A stretch of DNA of 64,000 nucleotides, taken from assembly GCA_002375995.1 (NCBI GenBank), contig DFNI01000044.1:548-64547 (forward strand), given 5' to 3'. The stretch's first letter is position 1. The number at the start of each line of letters is the position of its first letter. Source of the stretch: Acetothermia bacterium UBA3571 (lineage in GTDB: Bacteria > Bipolaricaulota > Bipolaricaulia > Bipolaricaulales > Bipolaricaulaceae). Both the position numbers and the translations under genes were made by a program. This document shows positions 24,287 to 32,646 of this stretch, one piece after another. The notes beneath the pieces are model-generated. The model ran no database searches. It was not told the DNA's origin and saw only the letters and a program-made list of their open reading frames with translations.

Positions 24287-25830
24287 CCCTTTGGAAGGGA
24301 AGGCTCCCCGGCACCGCGATTGGGGTGAGGCTTTTTTGCGACTCCTTCCCCACCGACCGCAGGCTCTACGACGCCGATATCCGGGGAAGCATCGCTTATG
24401 CCCGGGCCTTGGGCCGGGCCGGAGTGATCGGGGTGGAGGAGGAATGGGCCCTGGTGCGGGGACTGGAGCGGGTCCACGCCGAGTTCAGGGCCGGGGCCTT
24501 CGTCGCCTCCCCCGAGGACGAAGACATCCACACCGCGGTGGAACGGAGGCTGGGGGAGCTTTTGGGAAGAAAGACGGCGGGAATGCTCCACACCGGCCGC
24601 TCCCGCAACGACCAGGTGGCCACCGACCTCCGACTGTGGCTCCTCTCCCAGCTTCCGGAGGTCGAGGAGGGTCTCCTTTCCCTGGGGGAGGCGATCGTGG
24701 GGGTGGCGGAGGAGAACTTGGACGCTGTCATGCCGGGGTACACCCACCTCCGCCGGGCCCAGCCGATCCTCTTTTCCCACTGGATCATGTCCCATTTCTG
24801 GCGGTTCCTACGGGACCTTTCGCGGCTGGACCGCGTGGCGCAGGAGACCGCCGTGCTCCCCCTGGGGGCAGGCGCCCTGGCCGGGAACCCCTACGGGGTG
24901 GACCAGCGGTACCTCGCCGCCGCGCTCGGGTTCCAGGAGGTAGCTAGAAACAGTGTGGACGCCGTCTCCGACAGGGACTTCGTGGCGGAGTTCCTCTTCT
25001 TTTCTGCCTTGACGGGTGTCCACCTCTCCCAGCTGGCCGAGGACCTGATCTTGTTTTCCACGCCGGAGTTCGGTTTCTTGGAATTGGACGAGGCCTTCTG
25101 CACCGGCTCGAGCCTCATGCCCCAGAAGGCCAATCCCGACCCCCTGGAGCTCGCCCGGGGCCGGGCCGGGACCCTCATCGGGGCCCTGTGCGGGTTCCTC
25201 TCCACCTTGAAGGGCCTGGCCTCTGGATATCACCGGGATCTCCAGGAGGACAAGGAACCCCTCTTTTTCGCGGTGGATACCTTGCGCCTCGCCCTTCCCC
25301 TCATGGCGGGGATCGTAGGGACGTTGAAGGTGCATCCCGAGCGGATGTCCGCCGCCCTGCACGGGGAGCTCCTCGCCACCGAGCTCGCTGACTACTTGGT
25401 GGCAAAAGGGATCCCTTTCCGGGAGGCCCACGGTATCGTGGGGGCGGTGGTGCGGCGGGCAAAGGAGTTGGGGGCGAATCTACGGGAGCTCTCCCTCGCG
25501 GAATATAAAAGGATCCATCCCGCCCTCGACGAGGACCTGTACGAGGCGTTGGATTTCCGCCGGGCGGTGGAACGGCGGGCCTCGGTCGGAGGGACGGCCC
25601 CAAAAAGGGTCCGGGAGCAGATCCAACAGGCCAAAAAGTTACTCTCGGAAAGGAGGTGCGGGATGAAAGCCAAGTGCCCGGAGTGTGCGGCAGCGATCAC
25701 GATGGGGAATGACGTGGAGGTGGGGGAAATCCTCACCTGTCCCGATTGCGGGGCGGAGCTCGAGGTCACCTCGGTAAATCCCTTGACCTTGGAGCTCGCT
25801 CCCGAAGTGGAGGAGGACTGGGGGGAGTAG
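24283..25830 (+). CDS. argH: Argininosuccinate lyase fused in frame to LysW
   Basis: Residues 1-460 are a full-length ArgH that splits argininosuccinate to arginine and fumarate: YDADIRGSIAYARALG, MLHTGRSRNDQVATDLRLW, the MPGYTHLRRAQPILFSHW strand, and the GSSLMPQKANPDPLELARGR signature with the catalytic serine loop. No stop codon follows. The frame reads RERRCG-like linker directly into MKAKCPECAAAI, an intact 55-residue LysW ending EDWGE. The ATG overlaps the argG stop (ATGA). The product is therefore a 515-residue ArgH-LysW fusion unless translation restarts at the internal site. I know no described fusion of this type. A sequencing slip is not needed to explain it, since only a stop codon is missing. 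Confidence 0.9.
   Translation: MTLWKGRLPGTAIGVRLFCDSFPTDRRLYDADIRGSIAYARALGRAGVIGVEEEWALVRGLERVHAEFRAGAFVASPEDEDIHTAVERRLGELLGRKTAGMLHTGRSRNDQVATDLRLWLLSQLPEVEEGLLSLGEAIVGVAEENLDAVMPGYTHLRRAQPILFSHWIMSHFWRFLRDLSRLDRVAQETAVLPLGAGALAGNPYGVDQRYLAAALGFQEVARNSVDAVSDRDFVAEFLFFSALTGVHLSQLAEDLILFSTPEFGFLELDEAFCTGSSLMPQKANPDPLELARGRAGTLIGALCGFLSTLKGLASGYHRDLQEDKEPLFFAVDTLRLALPLMAGIVGTLKVHPERMSAALHGELLATELADYLVAKGIPFREAHGIVGAVVRRAKELGANLRELSLAEYKRIHPALDEDLYEALDFRRAVERRASVGGTAPKRVREQIQQAKKLLSERRCGMKAKCPECAAAITMGNDVEVGEILTCPDCGAELEVTSVNPLTLELAPEVEEDWGE
25663..25830 (+). CDS. lysW: LysW, amino-group carrier protein (internal start within the fused frame)
   Basis: 55-residue acidic carrier whose C-terminal glutamate is linked to alpha-aminoadipate (or glutamate) so that intermediates are protected during lysine (or ornithine) synthesis. 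It has the zinc knuckle CPEC...CPDC, the GAELEV strand, and the obligatory C-terminal EDWGE. AGGAGG followed by 6 nt precedes its ATG, an ideal ribosome binding site inside the argH frame, so free LysW is probably made in addition to or instead of the fusion. The stop overlaps the lysX1 start by one base (TAGTG). Confidence 0.92.
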   Translation: MKAKCPECAAAITMGNDVEVGEILTCPDCGAELEVTSVNPLTLELAPEVEEDWGE

Positions 25831-26708
25831 TGCGGATCGGGATCGCGTGTTCGCGGGTGAGGATCGAGGAGAAGCTCATCACCGCGGCCCTGGCGGCTCG
25901 GGGGGTCGAGCCGGTACGGCTCGACCCCCGGAAGTTGATCCTGCGGGTGAGGGGAGGGACGCCCCCGGAGCTTGTGGGGCTCCGCGCCGTGCTTTTGCGC
26001 TGCATCAGCCACTCCCATGCCTTCTACCTTTCCCGGTGGCTCGAGCACTTGGGGGTCCCGGTGGTGAACTCCCATCAGGTGGTGGCCACCTGCGGCGACA
26101 AGTTCCTCACCAGCCTCTCCTTGGCCGCGGCCGGCGTGCCCCAACCCCCCACGGCCCTCGCCTTCTCCCGGGGCTCCGCCCTGGCGGCGCTGGGGGAGCT
26201 GGGGTATCCGGCGGTGTTGAAGCCCTTGGTGGGCTCCTGGGGGAGGCTATTGGCCCGGGTGAACGACCGGGACGCCGCCGAGGCCGTGCTCGAACACAAG
26301 GAAACGCTCGGGGGATATCTCCATTCCCTCTTTTACCTCCAGGAATACGTGGAGAAACCGGGCCGGGATATCCGGGTGCTCGTGGCAGGAGATCGCGTGA
26401 TCTGCGCCGTATACCGCCGGTCTACCCATTGGATCACCAACACCGCCCGCGGCGGTACCGCGGCGCCCTGCCCCCTCACCCCGGAGATCCAGGGCCTCTC
26501 CCTGGCGGCGGCCCGGGCCGTGGGCGGGGGGATCGTGGCGGTGGACCTACTGGAAACCGAGGAGGGGGAGCTTTTGGTCAACGAAGTGAATCATACCCCG
26601 GAGTTCCACGGCGCCATGGCCGCCTGTGAGGCGGATATCCCCGGTGCCATGGCCGATTACGTGATCCACGTGGCGGAGGAGGCGCGATGCTGCGGGTCGC
26701 CATCGTAG
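25830..26708 (+). CDS. lysX: LysX-type ATP-grasp ligase, copy 1 (possible ArgX)
   Basis: Attaches an amino acid amino group to the LysW C-terminus with ATP. The 292 residues show the RimK/LysX ATP-grasp layout: VRIGIACSRVRIEEKLI, VVATCGDKFLTSLSLAAAGV, AVLKPLVGSWGRLLARV, HWITNTARGGTAAPCPL and the metal-binding VAVDLLETEEGELLVNEVNH. The C-terminal segment after NHTPEF reads HGAMAACEADIPG, unlike copy 2. Starts with GTG sharing one base with the lysW stop and overlaps lysY by 22 bases. With a second LysX downstream, this one or the other could prefer glutamate (ArgX role); the sequence alone does not settle which. Confidence 0.9.
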   Translation: MRIGIACSRVRIEEKLITAALAARGVEPVRLDPRKLILRVRGGTPPELVGLRAVLLRCISHSHAFYLSRWLEHLGVPVVNSHQVVATCGDKFLTSLSLAAAGVPQPPTALAFSRGSALAALGELGYPAVLKPLVGSWGRLLARVNDRDAAEAVLEHKETLGGYLHSLFYLQEYVEKPGRDIRVLVAGDRVICAVYRRSTHWITNTARGGTAAPCPLTPEIQGLSLAAARAVGGGIVAVDLLETEEGELLVNEVNHTPEFHGAMAACEADIPGAMADYVIHVAEEARCCGSPS

Positions 26709-27724
26709 GCGGATCGGGTTACACAGGAGGGGAGCTCCTGCGGCTCCTCCTCTTCCATCCCCGGGTGGAGGTGGTGCAGGTCACTTCGGAGACCCACGCC
26801 GGGCGCCCCGTGCCCTTGGTGCACCCCAACCTCCGCGGCTATACCAACCTCCGCTTCGTGCGCATGGATGACCTGGTGGAGGTGGATCTGCTCTTCCTTT
26901 GCCTTCCCCACGGGGAAGTAGCCCCCAGGATCGAGGAGTTCGCCCGGCTCGCGGAGGGGATCATCGACCTCTCCGCCGACTTTCGCCTCAGGGATCCCGG
27001 GCTTTACGCCCGCTTCTACGGGGAGGAACACCCGGCGCCGGGGTGGATTCCCCGCTTCGTGTACGGGCTTCCGGAGCTCCACCGGGATGAACTCGTGGGC
27101 GCGCGCTACACAAGCGGGGTGGGATGCAACGCCGTGGTCACAATACTGGCTTTGTGGCCCCTTTACCGGCGGGGGCTGGTGCGGGAGTGCGTGGTGGAGG
27201 TCAAGGCGGGGTCCTCGGAAGGGGGGAGCAAGCCCAACCCCGCCTCCCACCACCCCGAGCGGGCAGGGGTGGTGCGCTCCTACGCCCCGGTGGGCCACCG
27301 ACACCTGGCGGAGCTCATCCAGGAGCTTTCCCTCCCGCCTCAGTCCCCCGGGCTCTACTTCTCGGTCACCGCGGTGGGGATCGTACGGGGGGCCTTGGCC
27401 ACTTGCCACTGCCTCTTGCATGAGCCCCTGACCGAGCGGGACGCCTGGGGGATCTTCCGGGAGGACTACGGGGACGAGCCCTTCGTGCGGTTGGTGCGTG
27501 TGCGGCGGGGCATCCACCGCTTCCCCGAGCCCAAGATCCTCGCGGGGAGCAACCACTGCGACATCGGGTTCGCCGCGGCCCCGGAGGAGCGGCGCCTGGT
27601 GGTGGTGGCGGCCATCGACAACCTGATGAAGGGGGCCGCCGGAAACGCCGTCCAGGCCATGAACCTGATGTATGGGTTCCCGGAACGAACGGGGCTCGAG
27701 TTTCCCGGGCTCCATCCGATTTGA
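26687..27724 (+). CDS. lysY: [LysW]-aminoadipate/glutamate semialdehyde-forming reductase (ArgC family)
   Basis: NADPH-dependent reduction of the LysW-bound acyl phosphate to the semialdehyde. The 345 residues contain the Rossmann loop VGGSGYTGGELLRLL, the catalytic cysteine in SGVGCNAVV (about residue 146), the substrate-binding KAGSSEGGSKPNP and the late NLMKGAAGNAVQAMNL. ArgC is the paralogue for arginine; location after lysW-lysX identifies this as LysY. Being the only ArgC-family gene in the window, it may serve both pathways. GGAGGAGG precedes the start. Confidence 0.93.
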   Translation: MLRVAIVGGSGYTGGELLRLLLFHPRVEVVQVTSETHAGRPVPLVHPNLRGYTNLRFVRMDDLVEVDLLFLCLPHGEVAPRIEEFARLAEGIIDLSADFRLRDPGLYARFYGEEHPAPGWIPRFVYGLPELHRDELVGARYTSGVGCNAVVTILALWPLYRRGLVRECVVEVKAGSSEGGSKPNPASHHPERAGVVRSYAPVGHRHLAELIQELSLPPQSPGLYFSVTAVGIVRGALATCHCLLHEPLTERDAWGIFREDYGDEPFVRLVRVRRGIHRFPEPKILAGSNHCDIGFAAAPEERRLVVVAAIDNLMKGAAGNAVQAMNLMYGFPERTGLEFPGLHPI

Positions 27725-27734
27725 GCTCGTATGT

Positions 27735-27769
27735 GTTATGCAAAATGGTTAGACTAACGGTGGTTATGC
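27735..27769. promoter_or_regulatory. Putative operator: palindrome flanked by direct repeats before lysX2
   Basis: GTTAGACTAAC (27748-27758) is a perfect 5+1+5 palindrome. It is flanked by two GTTATGC copies starting 28 nt apart (27735 and 27763). The patch is unusually AT-rich for this window and sits in the only sizeable gap (about 150 nt) of the lys cluster, so it may bind a regulator of lysX2-lysK. No clean promoter was recognised. Confidence 0.4.
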
Positions 27770-27878
27770 GTTCCATTCCGCTCGGCCCGGCGAAACGTGC
27801 CTGAACCCGCCTGAGTGGGTCGGATCTCTCTTTCCGCAAGCCCTAAACAGGGCGTCCGTGGTCTTTAAGGAGGTTCAG

Positions 27879-28754
27879 GTGCGTATTGCGGTGCTGATCA
27901 GCCGGGTCCGGGTGGAGGAAAAGCTCCTCATTCAGGCCTTCCGTCGGGAAGGAGCCGACGCGGAGTTTATCCGCGTAGATCTTATGCCATTTGAGTTGAA
28001 TGCCCATAACCCCTTCGCCGGATACGACGGGGTCTTCGTGCGCTGCATGGGCCACCTACAGTCCCTCTATATGGCCCGCCTCGCCGAAAGCTACGGGGTG
28101 CCGGTGCTCAATACCTGCCACACCATCCGCGTCTGCGGCGACAAGCTCCTCACCACCCTTGCCCTGACGGAGGCAGGGGTCCCCACCCCGGACACCGCGG
28201 TGGCCTTCTCCCCCGAGGCGGCCCAGGCGGCCATGGAGAGGATGGGTTACCCGGTGGTGGTGAAGCCCCTGCACGGTTCGTGGGGGAGGCTTCTAGCGAA
28301 GGTGAACGACCCGGAGGCAGCAGAAGCCCTCCTTGAGCACAAAAAGACCTTGGGGGGCTACACCCACTCGGTGTTTTACCTGCAGGAGTACATCCCCAAG
28401 CCCGGGCGGGACATACGGTGTTTTGTAGTAGGGGATCGGGTCGTCGCCGCCATCTACCGCTATTCCCCCCACTGGATCACCAATACCGCCCGGGGGGCCC
28501 GGGCCACCCATTGCCCCCTGAGCCCGGAGCTCGTGGAGATTGCCCTGGCGGCGGCCCGGGCCGTGGGCGGGGGGATCGTGGCGGTGGACGTGCTGGAGGC
28601 CCCCGGGGGAGAGCTCCTGGTGGCGGAGGTCAACCACACCCCTGAATTCCGCAACAGCATCGCCCCCACCGGGGTGGACATCCCCGGGGAAATGGCCCGC
28701 TACGCCCTGGAAGCCTTCGCGCGCGGGGCGGTGGGGGCCGGGAAGGGGGAGTAG
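27879..28754 (+). CDS. lysX: LysX-type ATP-grasp ligase, copy 2
   Basis: Second [LysW] amino-acid ligase. The 291 residues start VRIAVLISRVRVEEKLLIQA and share with copy 1 the CGDKLLTTLALTEAGV, VVKPLHGSWGRLLAKV and HWITNTARGARATHCPL motifs. The end reads EVNHTPEFRNSIAPTGVDIP, close to my memory of Thermus LysX, so I favour this copy as the true alpha-aminoadipate ligase. GTG at 27879 chosen because TAAGGAGG lies 5 bases upstream. Directly followed by lysZ with no spacing. Confidence 0.92.
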   Translation: MRIAVLISRVRVEEKLLIQAFRREGADAEFIRVDLMPFELNAHNPFAGYDGVFVRCMGHLQSLYMARLAESYGVPVLNTCHTIRVCGDKLLTTLALTEAGVPTPDTAVAFSPEAAQAAMERMGYPVVVKPLHGSWGRLLAKVNDPEAAEALLEHKKTLGGYTHSVFYLQEYIPKPGRDIRCFVVGDRVVAAIYRYSPHWITNTARGARATHCPLSPELVEIALAAARAVGGGIVAVDVLEAPGGELLVAEVNHTPEFRNSIAPTGVDIPGEMARYALEAFARGAVGAGKGE

Positions 28755-29585
28755 ATGCTAGTGGTGAAGCTCGGCGGAAGCAACGGCCTCGCCTTTGACC
28801 ACGCCTTGGGGGATATCGCCGCCCTGGTGCGAGGTGGACGACGGGTGGTGGTGGTCCACGGTGGTTCCCGAGAGGTGGACCGGATCTCCACCGCCCTGGG
28901 CAAGCCTCCCCGCTACGTCACCACTCCGTCCGGGTTCCAGTCCCGCTACACCGACCGGGAGACCCTAGAGATCTTCGCCATGGTGGTGGCCGGCAGGATC
29001 AACAAGCTCCTGGTGGAACGCCTCCAGGCCCTCGGGGTGAACGCCCTGGGACTCTGCGGCCTCGACGGACGCCTCCTTATCGGAAAACGGAAGGGCGTCA
29101 TCATCGCGGTGGAAGCCGGGAAGAAGAAGGTGCTCCGGGGGGATTACGGGGGCACGGTGGAGGAGGTGAACGCCTCCCTACTGCGGGGGCTCCTGGGAGG
29201 GGGCTACGTCCCAGTGATCGCCCCGGTGGCGATAAGCCCGGAGGGGGAAGCCCTGAACGTGGACGGGGACCGGGCTGCGGCCGCCGTGGCCGTGGCCCTG
29301 GGGGCCGAGGATCTTGTGATCCTCTCCAACGTCCCTGGGCTCCTGCGGGACCCCGCCGATCCCGCCTCCCTCATCCCCGAAATCCCCGGAGATGCGCTCC
29401 CGGAGTACCTCCACCGCTACGCCAAGGGACGCATGAAGAAGAAGCTCCACGCGGCCATGGCCGCCTTGGAAGGGGGAGTAAAGCGGGTGGTCATCGCCCA
29501 CGGCGCGGGAGAGGCGCCGGTCTCCCGGGCCCTGGAGGGCGCGGGGACCGTGATCCGAGGAGGTCACCGTGTGGCGGAACGCTGA
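28755..29585 (+). CDS. lysZ: [LysW]-aminoadipate/glutamate kinase (ArgB family)
   Basis: Phosphorylates the side-chain carboxylate of LysW-bound aminoadipate. The 276 residues are an amino-acid kinase fold: KLGGSNG at the N-terminus, VVVVHGGSREVDRI, the PSGFQSRYTDRETLE stretch typical of LysZ, LNVDGDRAAAAVAVALGAED and GRMKKKLHAAMAAL. Starts right after the lysX2 stop and overlaps the homocitrate synthase start by 17 bases. Only one ArgB-family gene is present, consistent with sharing between lysine and arginine. Confidence 0.94.
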   Translation: MLVVKLGGSNGLAFDHALGDIAALVRGGRRVVVVHGGSREVDRISTALGKPPRYVTTPSGFQSRYTDRETLEIFAMVVAGRINKLLVERLQALGVNALGLCGLDGRLLIGKRKGVIIAVEAGKKKVLRGDYGGTVEEVNASLLRGLLGGGYVPVIAPVAISPEGEALNVDGDRAAAAVAVALGAEDLVILSNVPGLLRDPADPASLIPEIPGDALPEYLHRYAKGRMKKKLHAAMAALEGGVKRVVIAHGAGEAPVSRALEGAGTVIRGGHRVAER

Positions 29586-30765
29586 TACCATCTGCATTTT
29601 CAAAATCATCGATTCCACCCTGCGGGAAGGGGAGCAGTTCGTGGGGGCCAACTTCACCACCGGCCAGAAGATCGACATCGCCTGTGCCTTGGACGAATTC
29701 GGGGTCGAGTACATCGAGCTCACCTCCCCGGTGGTCTCCCCCCGGAGCTTCAGGGACTTGAGGACCATCGCGGGTTTAGGGCTGAACGCGAAGGTCCTGA
29801 CACACATCCGCTGCTGCAAAGAGGACGTCCTCAAGGCCTTGGAGATCGAGGGCTTGGCCGGCATCGACATCGTCATCGGCACCAGCTCCCCCCTCCGGCG
29901 GTTCTCTCACGGCATGGAGATCCCCCGGATCATCGAGGCCGCCTGTGAGGTGATCTCCCTGATAAAGCAAAACCGCCTCGAGCTCGAGGTCCGGTTTAGC
30001 ACTGAGGATTCGTTCAGATCCGAAAGGGAAGACCTCCTCCGAGTCTACCGGGAGGTGGACAAGTTGGGGGTGGACCGGATCGGGGTGGCGGACACAGTGG
30101 GGATTGCCACCCCCTTCGAGGTGTACGAGCTCCTCCGGGAACTAAAAGGGAGGGTGCGGGCGGAGATCGAGTTCCACGGCCACAACGACACCGGCTGCGC
30201 CATCGCCAACTCCTACGCCGCGCTCCTGGCAGGGGCCACATGTGTGGACACCTCGGTCCTGGGAATCGGGGAACGGAACGGCATTACCCCCCTGGGCGGC
30301 TTCATCGCCCGGATGTATGTGGCCGATCCCGAGCGGGTTAGGCGCAAATACAACCTCAAGGTCCTTCCTAAACTCGACGCCATGGTGGCGGAGATGGTGG
30401 GCGTGGATATCCCCTTCAACAACTACATCACCGGGATCACCGCGTTCACCCACAAGGCAGGAATCCACGCCAAGGCGATCCTCAACGACCCGAGCACCTA
30501 CGAAGCCCTTAGACCGGAAGACTTCGGGCTTTCCCGCTACATCTCCATCGCCCACCGCCTCACCGGCAGGAACGCCATCCGCTGGCGGACGGAGCAGCTG
30601 GGGATCTCCTTGGGGGAGGAGGAACTGCGCCGTCTCACCGCCCACATAAAGGCCCTGGCCGACGAAAAGTCCCTATCCCTGGACGATGTGGACGCGATCA
30701 TCCGCCACTGGGCCAAAGCCCCGGTGGGAGAAAAGGGGGAAGGGGTGTGCGGTTGTGGGAGCTGA
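29569..30765 (+). CDS. hcs: Homocitrate synthase
   Basis: Condenses 2-oxoglutarate with acetyl-CoA, the entry to the aminoadipate route. The 398 residues show IIDSTLREGEQF with the metal-binding Asp, VRFSTEDSFRSE, the GVADTVGIATPFEVYELL strand, FHGHNDTGCAIANSYAAL with HxH metal ligands, and GIGERNGITPLGG. LysW-dependent neighbours identify it as homocitrate synthase rather than isopropylmalate or citramalate synthase. The GTG start has AGGAGG five bases upstream. The extreme C-terminus GVCGCGS is cysteine-rich and unusual; it might be a metal site. Confidence 0.93.
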   Translation: MWRNADTICIFKIIDSTLREGEQFVGANFTTGQKIDIACALDEFGVEYIELTSPVVSPRSFRDLRTIAGLGLNAKVLTHIRCCKEDVLKALEIEGLAGIDIVIGTSSPLRRFSHGMEIPRIIEAACEVISLIKQNRLELEVRFSTEDSFRSEREDLLRVYREVDKLGVDRIGVADTVGIATPFEVYELLRELKGRVRAEIEFHGHNDTGCAIANSYAALLAGATCVDTSVLGIGERNGITPLGGFIARMYVADPERVRRKYNLKVLPKLDAMVAEMVGVDIPFNNYITGITAFTHKAGIHAKAILNDPSTYEALRPEDFGLSRYISIAHRLTGRNAIRWRTEQLGISLGEEELRRLTAHIKALADEKSLSLDDVDAIIRHWAKAPVGEKGEGVCGCGS

Positions 30766-30766
30766 G

Positions 30767-32035
30767 GTGAACCCTGGCGGACAAACCTTGGTGGAGAAGA
30801 TCATCTCCCGCCGCCTGGGGAAGCCCGTGGAGGCGGGGGAGGTGGTGGTGGCCCCGGTGGATCTCGTCCTAGCCCACGACGGCACCGCCCCCTTGGCCAT
30901 CGAACAGTTCCAAGCGCTGGGGGGAAAGAGGCCGGCCACAAGGGTCTTGTTTTTCCTCGATCACGCCGCGCCGGCGCCCCGGGCGGAGGTAGCCAACACA
31001 CACCGGATTCTAAGGACCTTCGCCGCCTCAGCCGGGGTCTGCCTCTACGACGTCGGCGCCGGCATCTGCCATCAGACGGCGGCGGAGCGGTGGGCGTCCC
31101 CGGGACAGATCATCGTGGGCGCCGATTCCCACACTTGTACTGCAGGGGCCCTCGGAGCTTTCGCCACCGGGATGGGGTCCACCGATGTGGGGGTGGCCAT
31201 GGCCCTGGGCCAGACCTGGTTCTGCATTCCCGAAACGATCCGCATCGATGTGTACGGGGGACCCGATGGCGCCCTCCCCAAGGGCCTCACCGCCAAGGAC
31301 GTGATCCTCCACATCATCGGCCTCCTGGGGGATGACGGCGCCACCTATAAAGCCTTGGAGTTCGGGGGGCCGGTGGTGGAGAGGCTGGACGTGGAAGCAC
31401 GGATGACCCTTTGCAATATGGCCGTGGAGGCGGGAGCGAAAACGGGGGTGTGCGCCGCCGATCCCGAAACCCAACGTTTCCTCGATTCCATGGGCCGCGG
31501 AGAGGATTTCGTTCCCCTTCGGCCCGATCCGAATGCCGTGTACGAACGGCGCCTGGAGGTGGACGTGTCGGAGCTTTCGCCCCAGATCGCCCTGCCTCCG
31601 TCCGTGGATTGTGTCCGGCCGGTGGAGGAGGTGGAGGGAGTCCGCGTGGACCAGGTCCTGATCGGGACCTGCACCAACGGGAGGCTCTCGGATCTCCGGG
31701 CAGCCGCCGCGATCATCACGGGCCGCAGGGTCCACCCGGGGGTGAGGCTCCTTGTGGCCCCGGCTTCGCGGCGGGTCTACCTCCAGGCGGTGCAGGAGGG
31801 CCTGGTGGAAGCCTTCGTGGCCGCCGGGGGCGTGGTCCTCCCCCCGGGGTGCGGGGCCTGTGTGGGGGTACATCTGGGGGTCCTGGGCGATGGGGAGCGT
31901 TGTCTCTCCACCCAAAACCGGAACTTCACCGGAAGGATGGGAAATCCCCGGGGGGAGATCTTCCTCGCCTCCCCGGCCACCGCCGCCGCCACCGCGGTGA
32001 AGGGGGCCATCGCCGACCCCCGGGAGTTCCTGTGA
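30767..32035 (+). CDS. lysT: Homoaconitase large subunit
   Basis: [4Fe-4S] hydro-lyase converting homocitrate via homoaconitate to homoisocitrate. The 422 residues are the LeuC/AksD-type length: PVDLVLAHDGTAP, IIVGADSHTCTAGALGAFATG, GTCTNGRLSDLRAA and the paired cluster cysteines in PPGCGACVGVHLG, then RNFTGRMGNPRGEIFLASP. GTG at 30767 chosen for GGGAG five bases upstream, starting one base after the homocitrate synthase stop. LeuC-like enzymes look similar; context decides. Confidence 0.92.
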   Translation: MNPGGQTLVEKIISRRLGKPVEAGEVVVAPVDLVLAHDGTAPLAIEQFQALGGKRPATRVLFFLDHAAPAPRAEVANTHRILRTFAASAGVCLYDVGAGICHQTAAERWASPGQIIVGADSHTCTAGALGAFATGMGSTDVGVAMALGQTWFCIPETIRIDVYGGPDGALPKGLTAKDVILHIIGLLGDDGATYKALEFGGPVVERLDVEARMTLCNMAVEAGAKTGVCAADPETQRFLDSMGRGEDFVPLRPDPNAVYERRLEVDVSELSPQIALPPSVDCVRPVEEVEGVRVDQVLIGTCTNGRLSDLRAAAAIITGRRVHPGVRLLVAPASRRVYLQAVQEGLVEAFVAAGGVVLPPGCGACVGVHLGVLGDGERCLSTQNRNFTGRMGNPRGEIFLASPATAAATAVKGAIADPREFL

Positions 32036-32046
32036 AAGGGGGAGCT

Positions 32047-32646
32047 GTGGCCGAGGTAATTAAGGGGAAGGTCTGGAGGTTTGGGGACGGGATAACCACC
32101 GATCACATCATCCCAGGGAGGTACTTCCACCTCCGCGGGGACATCCGGGCCCTGGCGGCCCACGCCATGGAGGACGCCGATCCCGAATTCGCCGAGCGCG
32201 CCCAGCCCGGGGACCTGATCGTGGCCGGGAAGAACTTCGGCCAGGGCTCGTCCCGGGAGTACGCCGCCCTGGTACTTCGGGAGCGCGGGATCCGGGCCGT
32301 GGTGGCTCAATCCTTCGCCCGAATCTTCTTCCGCAACGCTATCAACGTGGGGCTTTTCCCCGTGGTCTGCGATACCCGGGGGATCGAGGCCGGAGATGTA
32401 CTGGAGATCGACCTCGGGGCGGGGGTAGTGCGGGACCTCACCCGGGGGTTCTCCCGCGATTTCGCACCCCTTCCCCCTTGGATGCTGCGGATCGTCCAGG
32501 AAGGGGGGATCGTGCCCTACATCCTGGCACACGGGGGGCTCAGCCCCGCGACGGGAGGAGACGATGAGGGCGTACAGGGCCGCTGCGGCGCGTCTCCCGG
32601 CGGCGCCGGGGGCATAAGGAGGGGAAACGGTGCGGGACATCTGTGA
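32047..32646 (+). CDS. lysU: Homoaconitase small subunit
   Basis: Swivel-domain partner of the large subunit. It reads IKGKVWRFGDGITTDHIIPG, AGKNFGQGSSREYAALVLRE and FARIFFRNAINVGLFPVV, the LeuD/AksE signature. The alternative GTG at 32032 overlaps the lysT stop and has GGGAG upstream, so five more residues are possible. The usual end of the family is near VPYILAHGG; here the frame continues about 35 residues with a Gly/Arg-rich tail and overlaps the lysJ start by 17 bases. The tail looks recently acquired by loss of a stop codon. Confidence 0.9.
   Translation: MAEVIKGKVWRFGDGITTDHIIPGRYFHLRGDIRALAAHAMEDADPEFAERAQPGDLIVAGKNFGQGSSREYAALVLRERGIRAVVAQSFARIFFRNAINVGLFPVVCDTRGIEAGDVLEIDLGAGVVRDLTRGFSRDFAPLPPWMLRIVQEGGIVPYILAHGGLSPATGGDDEGVQGRCGASPGGAGGIRRGNGAGHL
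32564..32617 (+). CDS. Possible 17-residue peptide between lysU and lysJ
   Basis: MRAYRAAAARLPAAPGA* with GGAGGAG six bases before its ATG, inside the tail of lysU in another frame and ending 12 bases before lysJ, whose AAGGAGG overlaps its stop. It could couple translation of lysJ or be a chance reading frame. Low confidence; no homologue known to me. Confidence 0.2.
   Translation: MRAYRAAAARLPAAPGA

Noticed and set aside
25651..25663. Frameshift or pseudogene at the ArgH-LysW junction
   Set aside because: Both parts are complete and in the same frame, with a ribosome binding site between; only a stop codon is absent, so this is a fusion rather than damage.
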